A stretch of 64,000 nucleotides of DNA from Pseudomonas mandelii. Its GTDB lineage: Bacteria > Pseudomonadota > Gammaproteobacteria > Pseudomonadales > Pseudomonadaceae. Positions 34,209 through 42,725 of this stretch are shown piece by piece. A model generated the notes under the pieces. That model did no database searches. It saw only the letters and a program-made list of their open reading frames with translations, and had not been told where the DNA came from. How positions within the stretch are numbered: the first letter of the stretch is position 1; each line of letters starts with the position of its first letter. The stretch lies in assembly GCF_006438925.1 (NCBI RefSeq), contig NZ_RCZA01000012.1, positions 160,200 through 224,199 on the forward strand, in the 5' to 3' direction. Made by a program: the position numbers and the translations under genes.

Positions 34209-37142
34209 TTATGCGAGCAACTGCGCCCAGTTCACACTGTTAGCGTCGCCGAGGGTAAAACCCTTGCCGGTCAGGGAAAGATTCTGGTTGTAGGCCGCAT
34301 CCTGAGCGAAGCGCGCCTGCCACTTGTCACGCAGCGCCGCGCGGGCCTGAGGTGCCTCAGGCAACACACCCGGGTGCAGCAGCTGCGCCTGAGGCGTCCA
34401 GACAATGAGATAGCCTGCGTCGGCGACTTTCAGACACAGGTCGACATCGCCAAAGGCTTCATCGAAATGCTCTTCATCCAGGCCACCGACCGCTTCATAC
34501 AACGCCTTGCGAATCATCAGGCACGCACCGGATACCGCCGAATAGTTCTGCTCCACCTGGTGGCCATTCATGTAGCCCTTGGCGTCTTTACGCTCACCGA
34601 TAAACGGCGAGCCAAGATCGCCATTCAAACCAAGGATCAAACCGGCTTGAGTCGTGACGCCTCGGATGTCCATCAGCTTGGCGCCAACGATTCCGACTTC
34701 CGGACGCTGGGCCTGATTGACCAGGCTCTCGAGCCAGTTGGCATTGACCACCTCAGACTCGGCCGACAGCAGCACCAGGTAGTCACCCTTGGCCTCGGCG
34801 CACGCGAAGTTGTTCAGCGCCGATGCACTCAAGCGCTTAGTGCTGCGCAGTACGCGAATGCGATCACCCTTGCCTTCCAGGCTGCTCAACCAGGTCGCCA
34901 GCTCTTCGCACTGACTGTAGTTGTCGGCGATCAGCACTTCGTGACGCTGATAGCGGGTGCGTTGCAGCACACTGACCAGCGCACGTTGCAGTGCCTCAAG
35001 GTTGTCCTGACTCTGGAGAATGATCGACACCAGCGGCCGCTCGGCGTGCTGATAGTCGATCTGATAGGTCAGCGGCAGCGCCGAACTGACCTGAGCGCGA
35101 TAACCCCGCGCCGCCAGAGATCGGGTCAACGCCTGTTGTTCCTGAGCGTTGGCTTCCTCCACCGGGGCATTGCAAATCAGCAACGGCTCGGCCAGGTGCG
35201 CCAGACCCGCCAGACCACCTTCTTCGATCAGACGCAGCAACAGATCGAATTCCAGCGCCTGGGTGTACTGGGTCGAGAAACCACGAGCCTGGGTCAGCAC
35301 GTCACGGCGGATCAACCAGTGACGCGCCATCAACGATGGCACGCTTTGCAGCAGATCGAGGTTGACCCCCGGCCGGAATACATCGCTCAGGGCACCATCG
35401 GCCTTGCGCTGAAGTTCGTCCATGGCCACCGCGCGACAGCCCTCGGCACCTTGCAACTCGAGGCTGGCACGCAGCAGACCGCTGGCAGTGAACTGATCAC
35501 CGGCCTCGGCCAGCAACAGCCAGTCGGCAGTGGACTGGGCGACAATCTGATTGATGCGTTCGACGTAATTGGTCGTGGTGACTTTGACGAAATGCACGGT
35601 GTCGCGCACGGTGGTGGTCGCCGGTAGATCGCCGGTGGTAAACACCACCACGTTGAACGCCTTGCAGTGACCACCGACCAGGCTGTCGAAGGTCGCCTGC
35701 AACTTGAACATGTCGGCATCCAGATCCAGCAACAGAATGCCGAACTGCGGACCACCGTTGTGTTTGGCCAAATGCGCAGCGATCGTCTTGAGTTGCGCGG
35801 TATCCGGGTTGCGCGCCTCGAGCCAGTTGAGCAACCGGCCGGACGGCATGTTCTCGAACAGCCGGCGGTCTTGCTGACCCGGCAGGGCGTCCAGTCGTTC
35901 GGCCCAGGCTTGCAGCTTGAGGCCCTCTTCCGGCTCTTCGCTGTCCTTCAATGACTCCGCCAGGCGCTTGACCACGGCACGGTTGAACACGTTCAGGCTC
36001 AGGGCTTCCCACAAGCGGCTACGCACTGTGCGATCGGTGTCATTGGGGTGAATGCGCATCAACTCATGCTGCTTGAGCAGGATGCCTTCCAGTTCCTGAA
36101 GTTGCAGGCGGCCGGCGGGCATGGCGTGCAGCAGGAATTCGAACTCCGTCAGCAGGTCGAACACCGGTTTGTTGTAGAACGGCATTTCAACAAACTGCTC
36201 GGAGCCGAAGCTACGAATCGGCTCTTCCCCCGCCTCGCGCCAGGCCGAACGAATGATCGACGTGCCTTTGAGCGAGCGACCTTCAAGCAAGCAATCGGCC
36301 ATCGCCGCAAAGCTGTCGAGGGCAATCTGTTTGGCCTGGGCCAGGCCCTTGGCGCTGAGCGGCGTCGGGATAGAGGCCAGGAACTCGGCAAAGTGCTCGC
36401 GCTCGGCCTCGTTTTTCGCATCCTTGAATGTCAGCACCGTCAACACGTTGGTGTTGTGGTCCGAGGCGCCGTAGTTTATTTCCCGCACGGCAAACGGAAT
36501 TGGCAGAATCCGCGCCTTGGCGCAGGCCAGCAGGTAGAAGGTGTGGCCGATTTCCTGCCACTCGAAACCGGTACCCGGTGGCAGCAGGCTGTACCACTGT
36601 TGCAGCAGGTCGGTACGGGTCACCGCATAGAACGGCGGCAGGAAGTTGTCCATGAACCGGACGACCCGATCCTCAGCCAACTCCGAGTTGTAATCCTCGT
36701 GCACCTTGCGGTCGCGGCGATAGTAGTTCACCTCGGTAGCCCGGGACAGGTACATGATCCCGTAGCCATGGCACAGACCGTAGTCAGGGTTGGCTTCGAG
36801 AAACTCCACTGACTCGGTCAGTGCGCGGTGCAGCAGAAAATCATCATCAGCGGCGAACACCATGTACGGCGTGGTGACCTGATTAACGCCGTAGGTGAGC
36901 TTTTCCTGCAGCCCCTTGTAGGTGTATTGCGGCAAATGGCGATAGTCGACCGACGGGAAATCCCGGGAAATGTCTTCATCGCCCTCAACGGACGAATCCA
37001 GGATCAGGACCGTGCAGGGATAGCTGCTGTAGTACTGCAAAGTGCGTCGCAGGAACGCTTTCCGGTTGTGGGAAATCACCACCACCGTAAACCGCTCGTT
37101 CAGCGGCGCAACGTTGTTTTGAGCACTGTTTTGAACCTGCAT
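34209..37142 (-). CDS. Giant multidomain glycosyltransferase, 977 residues
   Basis: From ATG 37142 (GGGGA upstream) the protein has an N-terminal GT-A-like domain (about 15-300, VVVISHNRKAFLRRTL, acidic motif DDD at 99-101). A degenerate middle GT-like segment follows (about 490-690, FRPGVNLDLLQSVPSLMARH), then a C-terminal GT2 domain (from 703, PLVSIILQSQDN). The C-terminal domain has LLSAESEV where GT2 enzymes usually show an NDT/DD motif. It shares its last two domains with the 1190-residue protein at 43708-47280. It probably transfers a deoxysugar to flagellin, like P. syringae Fgt proteins. A start at 37187 is less likely. Confidence 0.85.
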   Translation of the reverse strand: MQVQNSAQNNVAPLNERFTVVVISHNRKAFLRRTLQYYSSYPCTVLILDSSVEGDEDISRDFPSVDYRHLPQYTYKGLQEKLTYGVNQVTTPYMVFAADDDFLLHRALTESVEFLEANPDYGLCHGYGIMYLSRATEVNYYRRDRKVHEDYNSELAEDRVVRFMDNFLPPFYAVTRTDLLQQWYSLLPPGTGFEWQEIGHTFYLLACAKARILPIPFAVREINYGASDHNTNVLTVLTFKDAKNEAEREHFAEFLASIPTPLSAKGLAQAKQIALDSFAAMADCLLEGRSLKGTSIIRSAWREAGEEPIRSFGSEQFVEMPFYNKPVFDLLTEFEFLLHAMPAGRLQLQELEGILLKQHELMRIHPNDTDRTVRSRLWEALSLNVFNRAVVKRLAESLKDSEEPEEGLKLQAWAERLDALPGQQDRRLFENMPSGRLLNWLEARNPDTAQLKTIAAHLAKHNGGPQFGILLLDLDADMFKLQATFDSLVGGHCKAFNVVVFTTGDLPATTTVRDTVHFVKVTTTNYVERINQIVAQSTADWLLLAEAGDQFTASGLLRASLELQGAEGCRAVAMDELQRKADGALSDVFRPGVNLDLLQSVPSLMARHWLIRRDVLTQARGFSTQYTQALEFDLLLRLIEEGGLAGLAHLAEPLLICNAPVEEANAQEQQALTRSLAARGYRAQVSSALPLTYQIDYQHAERPLVSIILQSQDNLEALQRALVSVLQRTRYQRHEVLIADNYSQCEELATWLSSLEGKGDRIRVLRSTKRLSASALNNFACAEAKGDYLVLLSAESEVVNANWLESLVNQAQRPEVGIVGAKLMDIRGVTTQAGLILGLNGDLGSPFIGERKDAKGYMNGHQVEQNYSAVSGACLMIRKALYEAVGGLDEEHFDEAFGDVDLCLKVADAGYLIVWTPQAQLLHPGVLPEAPQARAALRDKWQARFAQDAAYNQNLSLTGKGFTLGDANSVNWAQLLA

Positions 37143-37193
37143 CTTTCTATCCCCACAACCGGCCAATCGCCAAGAACCTGAAACCACTTTTGA

Positions 37194-37931
37194 TTAACGA
37201 ACGCGACGCAGATAACCGTCCGGCGCCACGGTGATCAGCAGCTTGTTTTGCAGTTGCTGGTCAATTTCGAAGTCTTTGTTCTCTTCCAGATACTTCCATA
37301 CCGCAGTCTTCGGGTTGTCGCCCGGGCCCCATGGACGATCCGGGAAGAAGTCGGCCGGCATGTCTTCAACCACGGTGTCCATCACCACGCAGTAGCTGTC
37401 CACCGAGACCAACGGCGCGTACAGGCGCAGCTCTTCAAGCACATGGTCGTGGGTGTGGTTGGAGTCGAGCACCAGAATGACTTTCTTGCCTTCGGCAGCG
37501 GCACGCACTTGTGCGGCGATCGCAGGATCGATGCTCGAACCCTCGATCATCGAAATGCGCTTGCTCATCGGGTGGCTCTCGATGGCCTCGCGGTTGTGCG
37601 GACGAATGTCGAGGTCGATGCCCAGCACTTCGCCGTGGCCTTGCAGCTCCAGCAGCGATGCGTAGTAGATGATCGAACCGCCATGGGCGATACCGCATTC
37701 GATCACCAGGTCCGGTTTGACCTGCCAGATGATCTCTTGCATGGCCATCATGTCTTGCGGCAACTGGATGATCGGACGGCCCATCCACGAGAAGTGGTAG
37801 CTGTATTTGTGCCTTGCCGATTCATTGAAGAAATCCCGGGCCAGGCCGGTGAGTTTCTGGTCATCGCCCTGACGCGCGATTTCTGCCTGGCATTCGGCTT
37901 CGAAGGCTTTATGGATGCTGTTATCGGTCAT
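37194..37931 (-). CDS. CmcI-like SAM methyltransferase (cephalosporin hydroxylase family)
   Basis: This is a 245-residue protein of the family named after cephalosporin hydroxylase, whose sugar-cluster members are mostly O-methyltransferases (for example rhamnosyl O-methyltransferases). Key motifs are DLVIECGIAHGGSIIYYASLL (SAM site), VLGIDLDIRPHNREAI and LVLDSNHTHDHVLEEL. I infer O-methylation of the flagellar sugar. ATG 37931 follows TTGAGAA. A GTG at 37952 overlapping the upstream stop by 4 bases is an alternative. Confidence 0.8.
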   Translation of the reverse strand: MTDNSIHKAFEAECQAEIARQGDDQKLTGLARDFFNESARHKYSYHFSWMGRPIIQLPQDMMAMQEIIWQVKPDLVIECGIAHGGSIIYYASLLELQGHGEVLGIDLDIRPHNREAIESHPMSKRISMIEGSSIDPAIAAQVRAAAEGKKVILVLDSNHTHDHVLEELRLYAPLVSVDSYCVVMDTVVEDMPADFFPDRPWGPGDNPKTAVWKYLEENKDFEIDQQLQNKLLITVAPDGYLRRVR

Positions 37932-37948
37932 TTGAAAATTCTCAATGG

Positions 37949-39019
37949 TCACTGGAACGAAGCGCTGTCGACGGCGTGATAGACGTAGCGTCCACCGGTC
38001 ATCCGCTTGATCTCTTCGAGGTAGTTGGAGTTCATCACAAACAGATGGGCGCCTTCGGGCAGAGCATCCATAGCCTCTTGTGGAGAGGACACCCGCACGC
38101 CACTCAGCGGCAGATAACGGCCCTGCTTGGCCGGATTGATATCCACCACGCGGTCCACTGCCACACCGGCCCGTTGCAGGAACAGTGAATAGATCACGCC
38201 TTTGGACGATGCCCCCCAGATCGCCGAACCTTGTTCGGGGGCGGCCTGAATGATCTGAACGGCGCGGTCAAGACTGGAGGTGAAACCTCCGGGCAGCGTC
38301 AGGCGCGGCACGGGTTGTTCCGGGATCAGGCGCAGCGTGGCGAGATCGGCGACGATGTACAGGTATTGGCCACCGAACAGGTGACCGGCCTCATGCACGG
38401 TGCCGAACATCCGGCGCAGGTCATCGAGGCGGAAGTAATTGACGTGCTCGTAAAAAAGGTCGAACCAGGCGCGGTGTTCGAGAATCCAGTCGAAGCACGG
38501 CACTTCGATGTAGATCTGCCCGCCCTGATTGGCCCCGGCGATCTCGGCAAGAAAACTCACCGGATCCTGAATGTGTTCGAGCACATGACGCAGCACGATG
38601 GCGTCCGCCGCCAGACCCAGCCCGCGCGTGAAAGGGGCTTTGATCACGTCGGCGTTGTCGCCTTCGTAGGCTGGGTCGATGCCGGTGATGGCATAGCCCT
38701 GATCTTTCAGGAGTTCGAGAAAGTAGCCTTTGCCGCAGCCGACTTCGATCAGTTCCTGGCCCTTGAAGTGCCGGGCAATGATGCCTTCGACATCGCTCAG
38801 GTGCTTCTGGAACTGGCCCGAATGCGCCTGCTCGTTTTGGTAGTCGGCGTCGTAGCTGAGCTTGTCGGCATCGAAGGCCTGGTTGAAGATCAACCCGCTC
38901 TGCTCATCCTGTACCAACACCATGTCGGCAGAGGCCGAAGCCCTGGCCGATTTCGGGTCGGCGAAGGTGCGATTCTGCAATACCGGCAGGTCGGCGACCC
39001 GATACAACTCATGCCTCAT
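37949..39019 (-). CDS. SAM methyltransferase with C-methyltransferase-like C-terminal domain
   Basis: This 356-residue protein starts at ATG 39019 (GGAG upstream). The SAM motif EVGCGKGYF is at 92-100. The C-terminal domain (IWGASSKGVIYSLFLQRAG, DINPAKQGRYLPLSGV) resembles the end of the neighbouring sugar C-methyltransferase. The N-terminal segment reads LVQDEQSGLIFN where zinc-binding relatives have a CxxC pair, so the zinc site looks lost. The substrate is probably an intermediate of the same CDP-sugar pathway. Confidence 0.8.
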   Translation of the reverse strand: MRHELYRVADLPVLQNRTFADPKSARASASADMVLVQDEQSGLIFNQAFDADKLSYDADYQNEQAHSGQFQKHLSDVEGIIARHFKGQELIEVGCGKGYFLELLKDQGYAITGIDPAYEGDNADVIKAPFTRGLGLAADAIVLRHVLEHIQDPVSFLAEIAGANQGGQIYIEVPCFDWILEHRAWFDLFYEHVNYFRLDDLRRMFGTVHEAGHLFGGQYLYIVADLATLRLIPEQPVPRLTLPGGFTSSLDRAVQIIQAAPEQGSAIWGASSKGVIYSLFLQRAGVAVDRVVDINPAKQGRYLPLSGVRVSSPQEAMDALPEGAHLFVMNSNYLEEIKRMTGGRYVYHAVDSASFQ

Positions 39020-39866
39020 GCTCTGCTCCCAGTAGCTGTTGCAAGCGGTCCGCCACGCCCCAGAACGCCATCGGTTCATGGGTCGGGTATGGGTAGTGAC
39101 CGAGGTTCAAACTGATCGATGCGCCACGCTCACGCAGCCGCTGCTCGACCAGCGCTCTGACCGATATCGGCTGGCCGCTGGAACAATTGATCACGCCATT
39201 GAAGTCCCGCTGTTGCAGGATCGCCGCGAGATAACCGGCGGCAGTATCAACGGCCAGGTAATCGCGCAGTTGCTCACCGGCCGACATGTTGAAACGTTCG
39301 TCGCCGGCATCGATCGCCCGATCCAGCGCTGCCAGCAAACTATTGGGGTTCTGTCCGCTGCCGTGCAGGTAAAACAGCCGCGCCCATTGCAGGGTGAACG
39401 GCTTCTCGCGCTGCAGGTTTTCGAGGAACAAGCGCAGGGTGTTTTTCGACAAACCGTAGGGATTGCTCGGCTGCAGCACACTTTGTTCATCGAGCGGCCC
39501 ACTCTGCATGCCGTATTCGAAACAGGTCCCGGTGACCAGCACCTGCGACACGCCCGCCTCGACCGCGCACTTGATGAAACGGTAGTCGGCCATCAGGTTG
39601 TGCTCGAAATGGAACAGTGCCTGATAGTTCGGCAACCCCGGCCAGGCCAGATGCGCCAGGGCATCGACACCCGCGGTCAGCTTGGCGATGTCCAGGTCAG
39701 CGGCGTGAATATCCGCGGCAATGAACTCCACCGCATTGATCCACGGCATGCTCGCGGCGGTCTCGGCGTTGCGCGCAACGGCCCGGACCTGACAGCCTCG
39801 GGCGAGCAAGGCAGCGACCAGATGCCGGCCGACGAAGCCGGTGGCCCCGGTGACCAGAACCTTCAC
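39009..39866 (-). CDS. NAD-dependent epimerase/4-ketoreductase (SDR)
   Basis: This 285-residue extended SDR starts MKVLVTGATGFVGRHLVAAL and carries the catalytic YGLSK. It lacks the residues that mark 4,6-dehydratases. Its place directly after the C-methyltransferase suggests it reduces the C4 ketone of the CDP-sugar as the final step. It overlaps the C-methyltransferase by 4 bases and the next methyltransferase by 11. Confidence 0.8.
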   Translation of the reverse strand: MKVLVTGATGFVGRHLVAALLARGCQVRAVARNAETAASMPWINAVEFIAADIHAADLDIAKLTAGVDALAHLAWPGLPNYQALFHFEHNLMADYRFIKCAVEAGVSQVLVTGTCFEYGMQSGPLDEQSVLQPSNPYGLSKNTLRLFLENLQREKPFTLQWARLFYLHGSGQNPNSLLAALDRAIDAGDERFNMSAGEQLRDYLAVDTAAGYLAAILQQRDFNGVINCSSGQPISVRALVEQRLRERGASISLNLGHYPYPTHEPMAFWGVADRLQQLLGAEHEA

Positions 39867-41089
39867 AGTACGGTCAACTCAGGCACGGCGATGACGAATC
39901 GGCCACCCCACTCGCGCACTTGAACCAGCTGCTGACTGACTTCATGCAACAAATTCCACGGCAGGACCAGCACGTAATCCGGTTTTTCGATGTCGATCTG
40001 CGCCGGCGAAACGATCGGGATGCGACTGCCCGGCAGGTACTTGCCCTGCTTGTGCGGGTTGGCATCGGCGACCCAGGCCAGCAAGTCCGGTTTGACCCCG
40101 GCGTAGTTGAGCAAGGTATTTCCCTTGGCCGCGGCGCCGTACCCGACCACACGCTTGCCGTCGGCTTTCGCCTGCAACAGGAAGCGCAGCAGTTCGTGCT
40201 TGATGCGTTCGGCGGCGGGCGCGAGGGTTGCGTAGTACTCGGGGTCTTTTACACCGGCATCGAGCTCGGCTTGCAGTTGCTGTTGAACCGCTGGCTGGAC
40301 TTCGCGGCGCACACCGTCGACGCGCTGAACGAACACGCGCAGCGAACCCCCGTGGGTCGACAGCTGACTGACATCGAACACTTCCAGGCCATTGCGTTCA
40401 CACAGCGCCTGCACAGCGGTCAGGGACAGGTAGGAATAGTGCTCGTGATACAGCGTGTCGAATTGCTGCCCTGCCATCAGGGTCAGTAATTGCGGAAACT
40501 CGAATGTCGCCACGCCCGTCGGCTTGAGCAAGGTCGCGAAACCACCGAGGAAATCATTGATATCCGGCACGTGGGCCAGCACGTTGTTGGCGGCCATCAG
40601 GTCGGCGGCCCAGCCTTCGCTTGTCAGCTGCAACGCGGTATCGCGACCGAAGAACAGCTCGCGAATCTCCAGGCCTTTTCCCCGTGCAGCTTGCGCGGTG
40701 CTGCGGGTCGGCTCGACGCCCAGGCAAGGGATGCCGCGCCCGGCCACGTACTGCAACAGGTAACCGTCGTTGGCGGCGATTTCCACCACACGGCTGTCAG
40801 CCGTCAGGTCGAAACGCTCGACCATCTCGCCCACATAACGCTCGGCATGGGCCAGCCAGGTGCTGGAAAACGAACTGAAATAAGCGTATTCGGCATCGAA
40901 CAGGCTGTCGGCGCTGGTGTAATCCTCGGTCTGCACCAGCCAGCATTGCTGACACACCGCTACCTTCAGCGGCACCCATTGCTCGGCGTGTTCCAGCTGA
41001 TCGGCGCGCACGTAGGCGTTGGACGGCGGCGAAGTGCCAAGGTCAATCAGCGGCAAAGCCAGAGGAGTAGCGCAACCACGGCAATTCAT
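39863..41089 (-). CDS. Zinc-containing sugar C-methyltransferase (TylC3/NovU-like)
   Basis: This 408-residue protein has the three-part layout of sugar C-methyltransferases. An N-terminal zinc site uses C3/C6 and C46/C49. The SAM domain contains VVEIAANDGYLLQYV (about 100-114) and HEHYSYLSL. A C-terminal domain contains VVGYGAAAKGNTLLNYAG. Relatives add a methyl branch at C3 or C5 of a 4-keto-6-deoxy sugar. The substrate here should be CDP-linked, since RfbF and RfbG are in the same operon. Confidence 0.88.
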   Translation of the reverse strand: MNCRGCATPLALPLIDLGTSPPSNAYVRADQLEHAEQWVPLKVAVCQQCWLVQTEDYTSADSLFDAEYAYFSSFSSTWLAHAERYVGEMVERFDLTADSRVVEIAANDGYLLQYVAGRGIPCLGVEPTRSTAQAARGKGLEIRELFFGRDTALQLTSEGWAADLMAANNVLAHVPDINDFLGGFATLLKPTGVATFEFPQLLTLMAGQQFDTLYHEHYSYLSLTAVQALCERNGLEVFDVSQLSTHGGSLRVFVQRVDGVRREVQPAVQQQLQAELDAGVKDPEYYATLAPAAERIKHELLRFLLQAKADGKRVVGYGAAAKGNTLLNYAGVKPDLLAWVADANPHKQGKYLPGSRIPIVSPAQIDIEKPDYVLVLPWNLLHEVSQQLVQVREWGGRFVIAVPELTVL

Positions 41090-41646
41090 ACACGCACTCC
41101 AGCAAAGTGTTCATCGAGCACGGGATGGCTGGAATCCCTGGCCGACAGATTATTGACAGGCAACGGCCAGGCAATCGCCAGCCGTGGATCGTTCACCGAC
41201 AAACCGCCCTCATGCGCAGGCGTGTAATCAGCGCTGTGCAGGTAAAGCAATTCGGCGTCTTCGGTGAGGGTTTGGAAACCATGGGCAAAACCGGCCGGGA
41301 TCAACAGGCTGCGACCGTCGCCGGCCCGCAGGTGTTCGGCGTGCCAGTGCAGAAAGGTCTCCGAGTCCGGGCGTAAATCCACCGCCACGTCCCAGACCTC
41401 ACCGCGCAGACACGTGATCAATTTGGCTTCCGGTGCGCTGGCGTTCTGATAATGCAGCCCCCGCACACTGCCCCGCTCACGGGTGCAGGAATGGTTGATC
41501 TGGTGGATATGAAACGGCTGGCCGAAGGCGCTCAGGCTGCCTTCGCAGAACAGTCGCGCAAAGTGCCCACGCTCATCTTCGAAGCGTTTGTGCTGCACGC
41601 TGAACAGTCCGGCCAGCGGCAATGACTTCAACAGAAACTCGCTCAC
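41086..41646 (-). CDS. RmlC-like sugar 3,5- (or 3-) epimerase
   Basis: This is a 186-residue cupin of the dTDP-4-dehydrorhamnose 3,5-epimerase family with RGLHYQ, VWDVAVDLRPDSETF and IPAGFAHGFQTL. The start is a GTG at 41646 with GAGG 6 bases upstream, overlapping the rfbG stop by 4 bases. In a CDP-sugar operon it would epimerise CDP-4-keto-6-deoxyglucose before C-methylation, as NovW acts next to NovU. Confidence 0.87.
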   Translation of the reverse strand: MSEFLLKSLPLAGLFSVQHKRFEDERGHFARLFCEGSLSAFGQPFHIHQINHSCTRERGSVRGLHYQNASAPEAKLITCLRGEVWDVAVDLRPDSETFLHWHAEHLRAGDGRSLLIPAGFAHGFQTLTEDAELLYLHSADYTPAHEGGLSVNDPRLAIAWPLPVNNLSARDSSHPVLDEHFAGVRV

Positions 41647-42725
41647 AGCGCGCCTCGGTACAGGTTCAACTGGCCCAACGTGATGGCGCGCATGTCGTCG
41701 CCGTTTTGCCAGGCCAGGTGCCAATCGAGGGTATGGGTCAAGCACTGCTGCAACGACCAGCGCGGTTGCCAGGCCAACAGTTGACGGGCGCGGCTGCTGT
41801 CGAGGCGCAACAGACCGGCCTCATGCAAATCGCTCGGTTCGATGCGCAACCCGCGTGCTTGCGGCCAGCGGTTGGCGAGCAGTTCGACCACTTCGCCGAC
41901 GCTGCACATGTCCGCTTCGCTCGGCCCAAAGTTCCAGGCGCCAGCAAACGCGGGACCTTTTTCATAGAGACCGGCGGCCAGTTGCAGGTAACCGGCCAAC
42001 GGTTCCAGGGCGTGCTGCCACGGGCGCACGGCTTGCGGGTAACGCAGGGTCACCGGTTCATCCGCCGACCAGGCCTTGAGGACATCAGGGATCAAGCGTT
42101 CTGGAGCGAAGTCACCACCGCCCAGCACATTGCCGGCCCGGGCCGTGGCCAGCGCCAGGCCATGTTCAGCGTAGCGCTCGGCCGGGAAGAACGACGCAGC
42201 ATAGGACTGGGCCAGCAACTCGCAGCAGGCCTTGCTGCTGCTGTAAGGGTCGTGGCCGCCGAGGGCTTCGTCTTCGCGGTAGGGCCACAGCCATTCCTTG
42301 TTGGCGTAGACCTTGTCGGTGGTCACCAGCACGCAGGCGCGCACGCCACCGACCTGACGGATCGCTTCGAGCAGGTTGAGGGTGCCCATGACGTTGCTGG
42401 AGTAAGTGCCGAGCGGATCGCGATAGCCTTCGCGCACCAGCGGCTGGGCCGCCAGGTGCAGGACGATTTCCGGCTGCGCTTCGGTGATCAGTTCCAGCAA
42501 GGCGCCGAGGTCACGCAGGTCGCCGCGCTGATCGTTGATGCCCTCGTGCACCCGGGCCAGTTCGAACAGGCTCGGTTCGGTCGACGGGTCGAGGGCAAAA
42601 CCGCTGACCTCGGCACCGAGGCTTTGCAGCCACAGGGTCAGCCAACTGCCCTTGAACCCGGTGTGACCGGTCAGCAGAACGCGTTTGCCGCGCCAGAATT
42701 CCGGGCTCAGTCCCATTGCTTCCAT
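41643..42725 (-). CDS. rfbG: CDP-glucose 4,6-dehydratase RfbG
   Basis: This 360-residue SDR converts CDP-glucose to CDP-4-keto-6-deoxyglucose. Motifs: GKRVLLTGHTGFKGSWLTLW, VLVTTDKVYANKEW and DPYSSSKACCELL (catalytic Tyr/Lys). The N-terminal FWRGKRVLLTGHTGFKG is characteristic of the CDP-glucose branch. ATG 42725 is chosen for GGAGG 4 bases upstream; it overlaps rfbF by 19 bases. Confidence 0.92.
   Translation of the reverse strand: MEAMGLSPEFWRGKRVLLTGHTGFKGSWLTLWLQSLGAEVSGFALDPSTEPSLFELARVHEGINDQRGDLRDLGALLELITEAQPEIVLHLAAQPLVREGYRDPLGTYSSNVMGTLNLLEAIRQVGGVRACVLVTTDKVYANKEWLWPYREDEALGGHDPYSSSKACCELLAQSYAASFFPAERYAEHGLALATARAGNVLGGGDFAPERLIPDVLKAWSADEPVTLRYPQAVRPWQHALEPLAGYLQLAAGLYEKGPAFAGAWNFGPSEADMCSVGEVVELLANRWPQARGLRIEPSDLHEAGLLRLDSSRARQLLAWQPRWSLQQCLTHTLDWHLAWQNGDDMRAITLGQLNLYRGAL

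Noticed and set aside
33522..35627. Long open frame (701 codons) on the plus strand opposite pseB and the 977-residue glycosyltransferase
   Set aside because: It is antisense to two well-supported genes. Its translation is rich in His, Arg and Gln with no domain, as expected of a reverse frame of high-GC coding DNA.
37142..37187. Upstream start for the 977-residue glycosyltransferase
   Set aside because: The extra 15 residues (MVSGSWRLAGCGDRK) lack a ribosome site and overlap the interval after the methyltransferase; ATG 37142 has GGGGA at good spacing.
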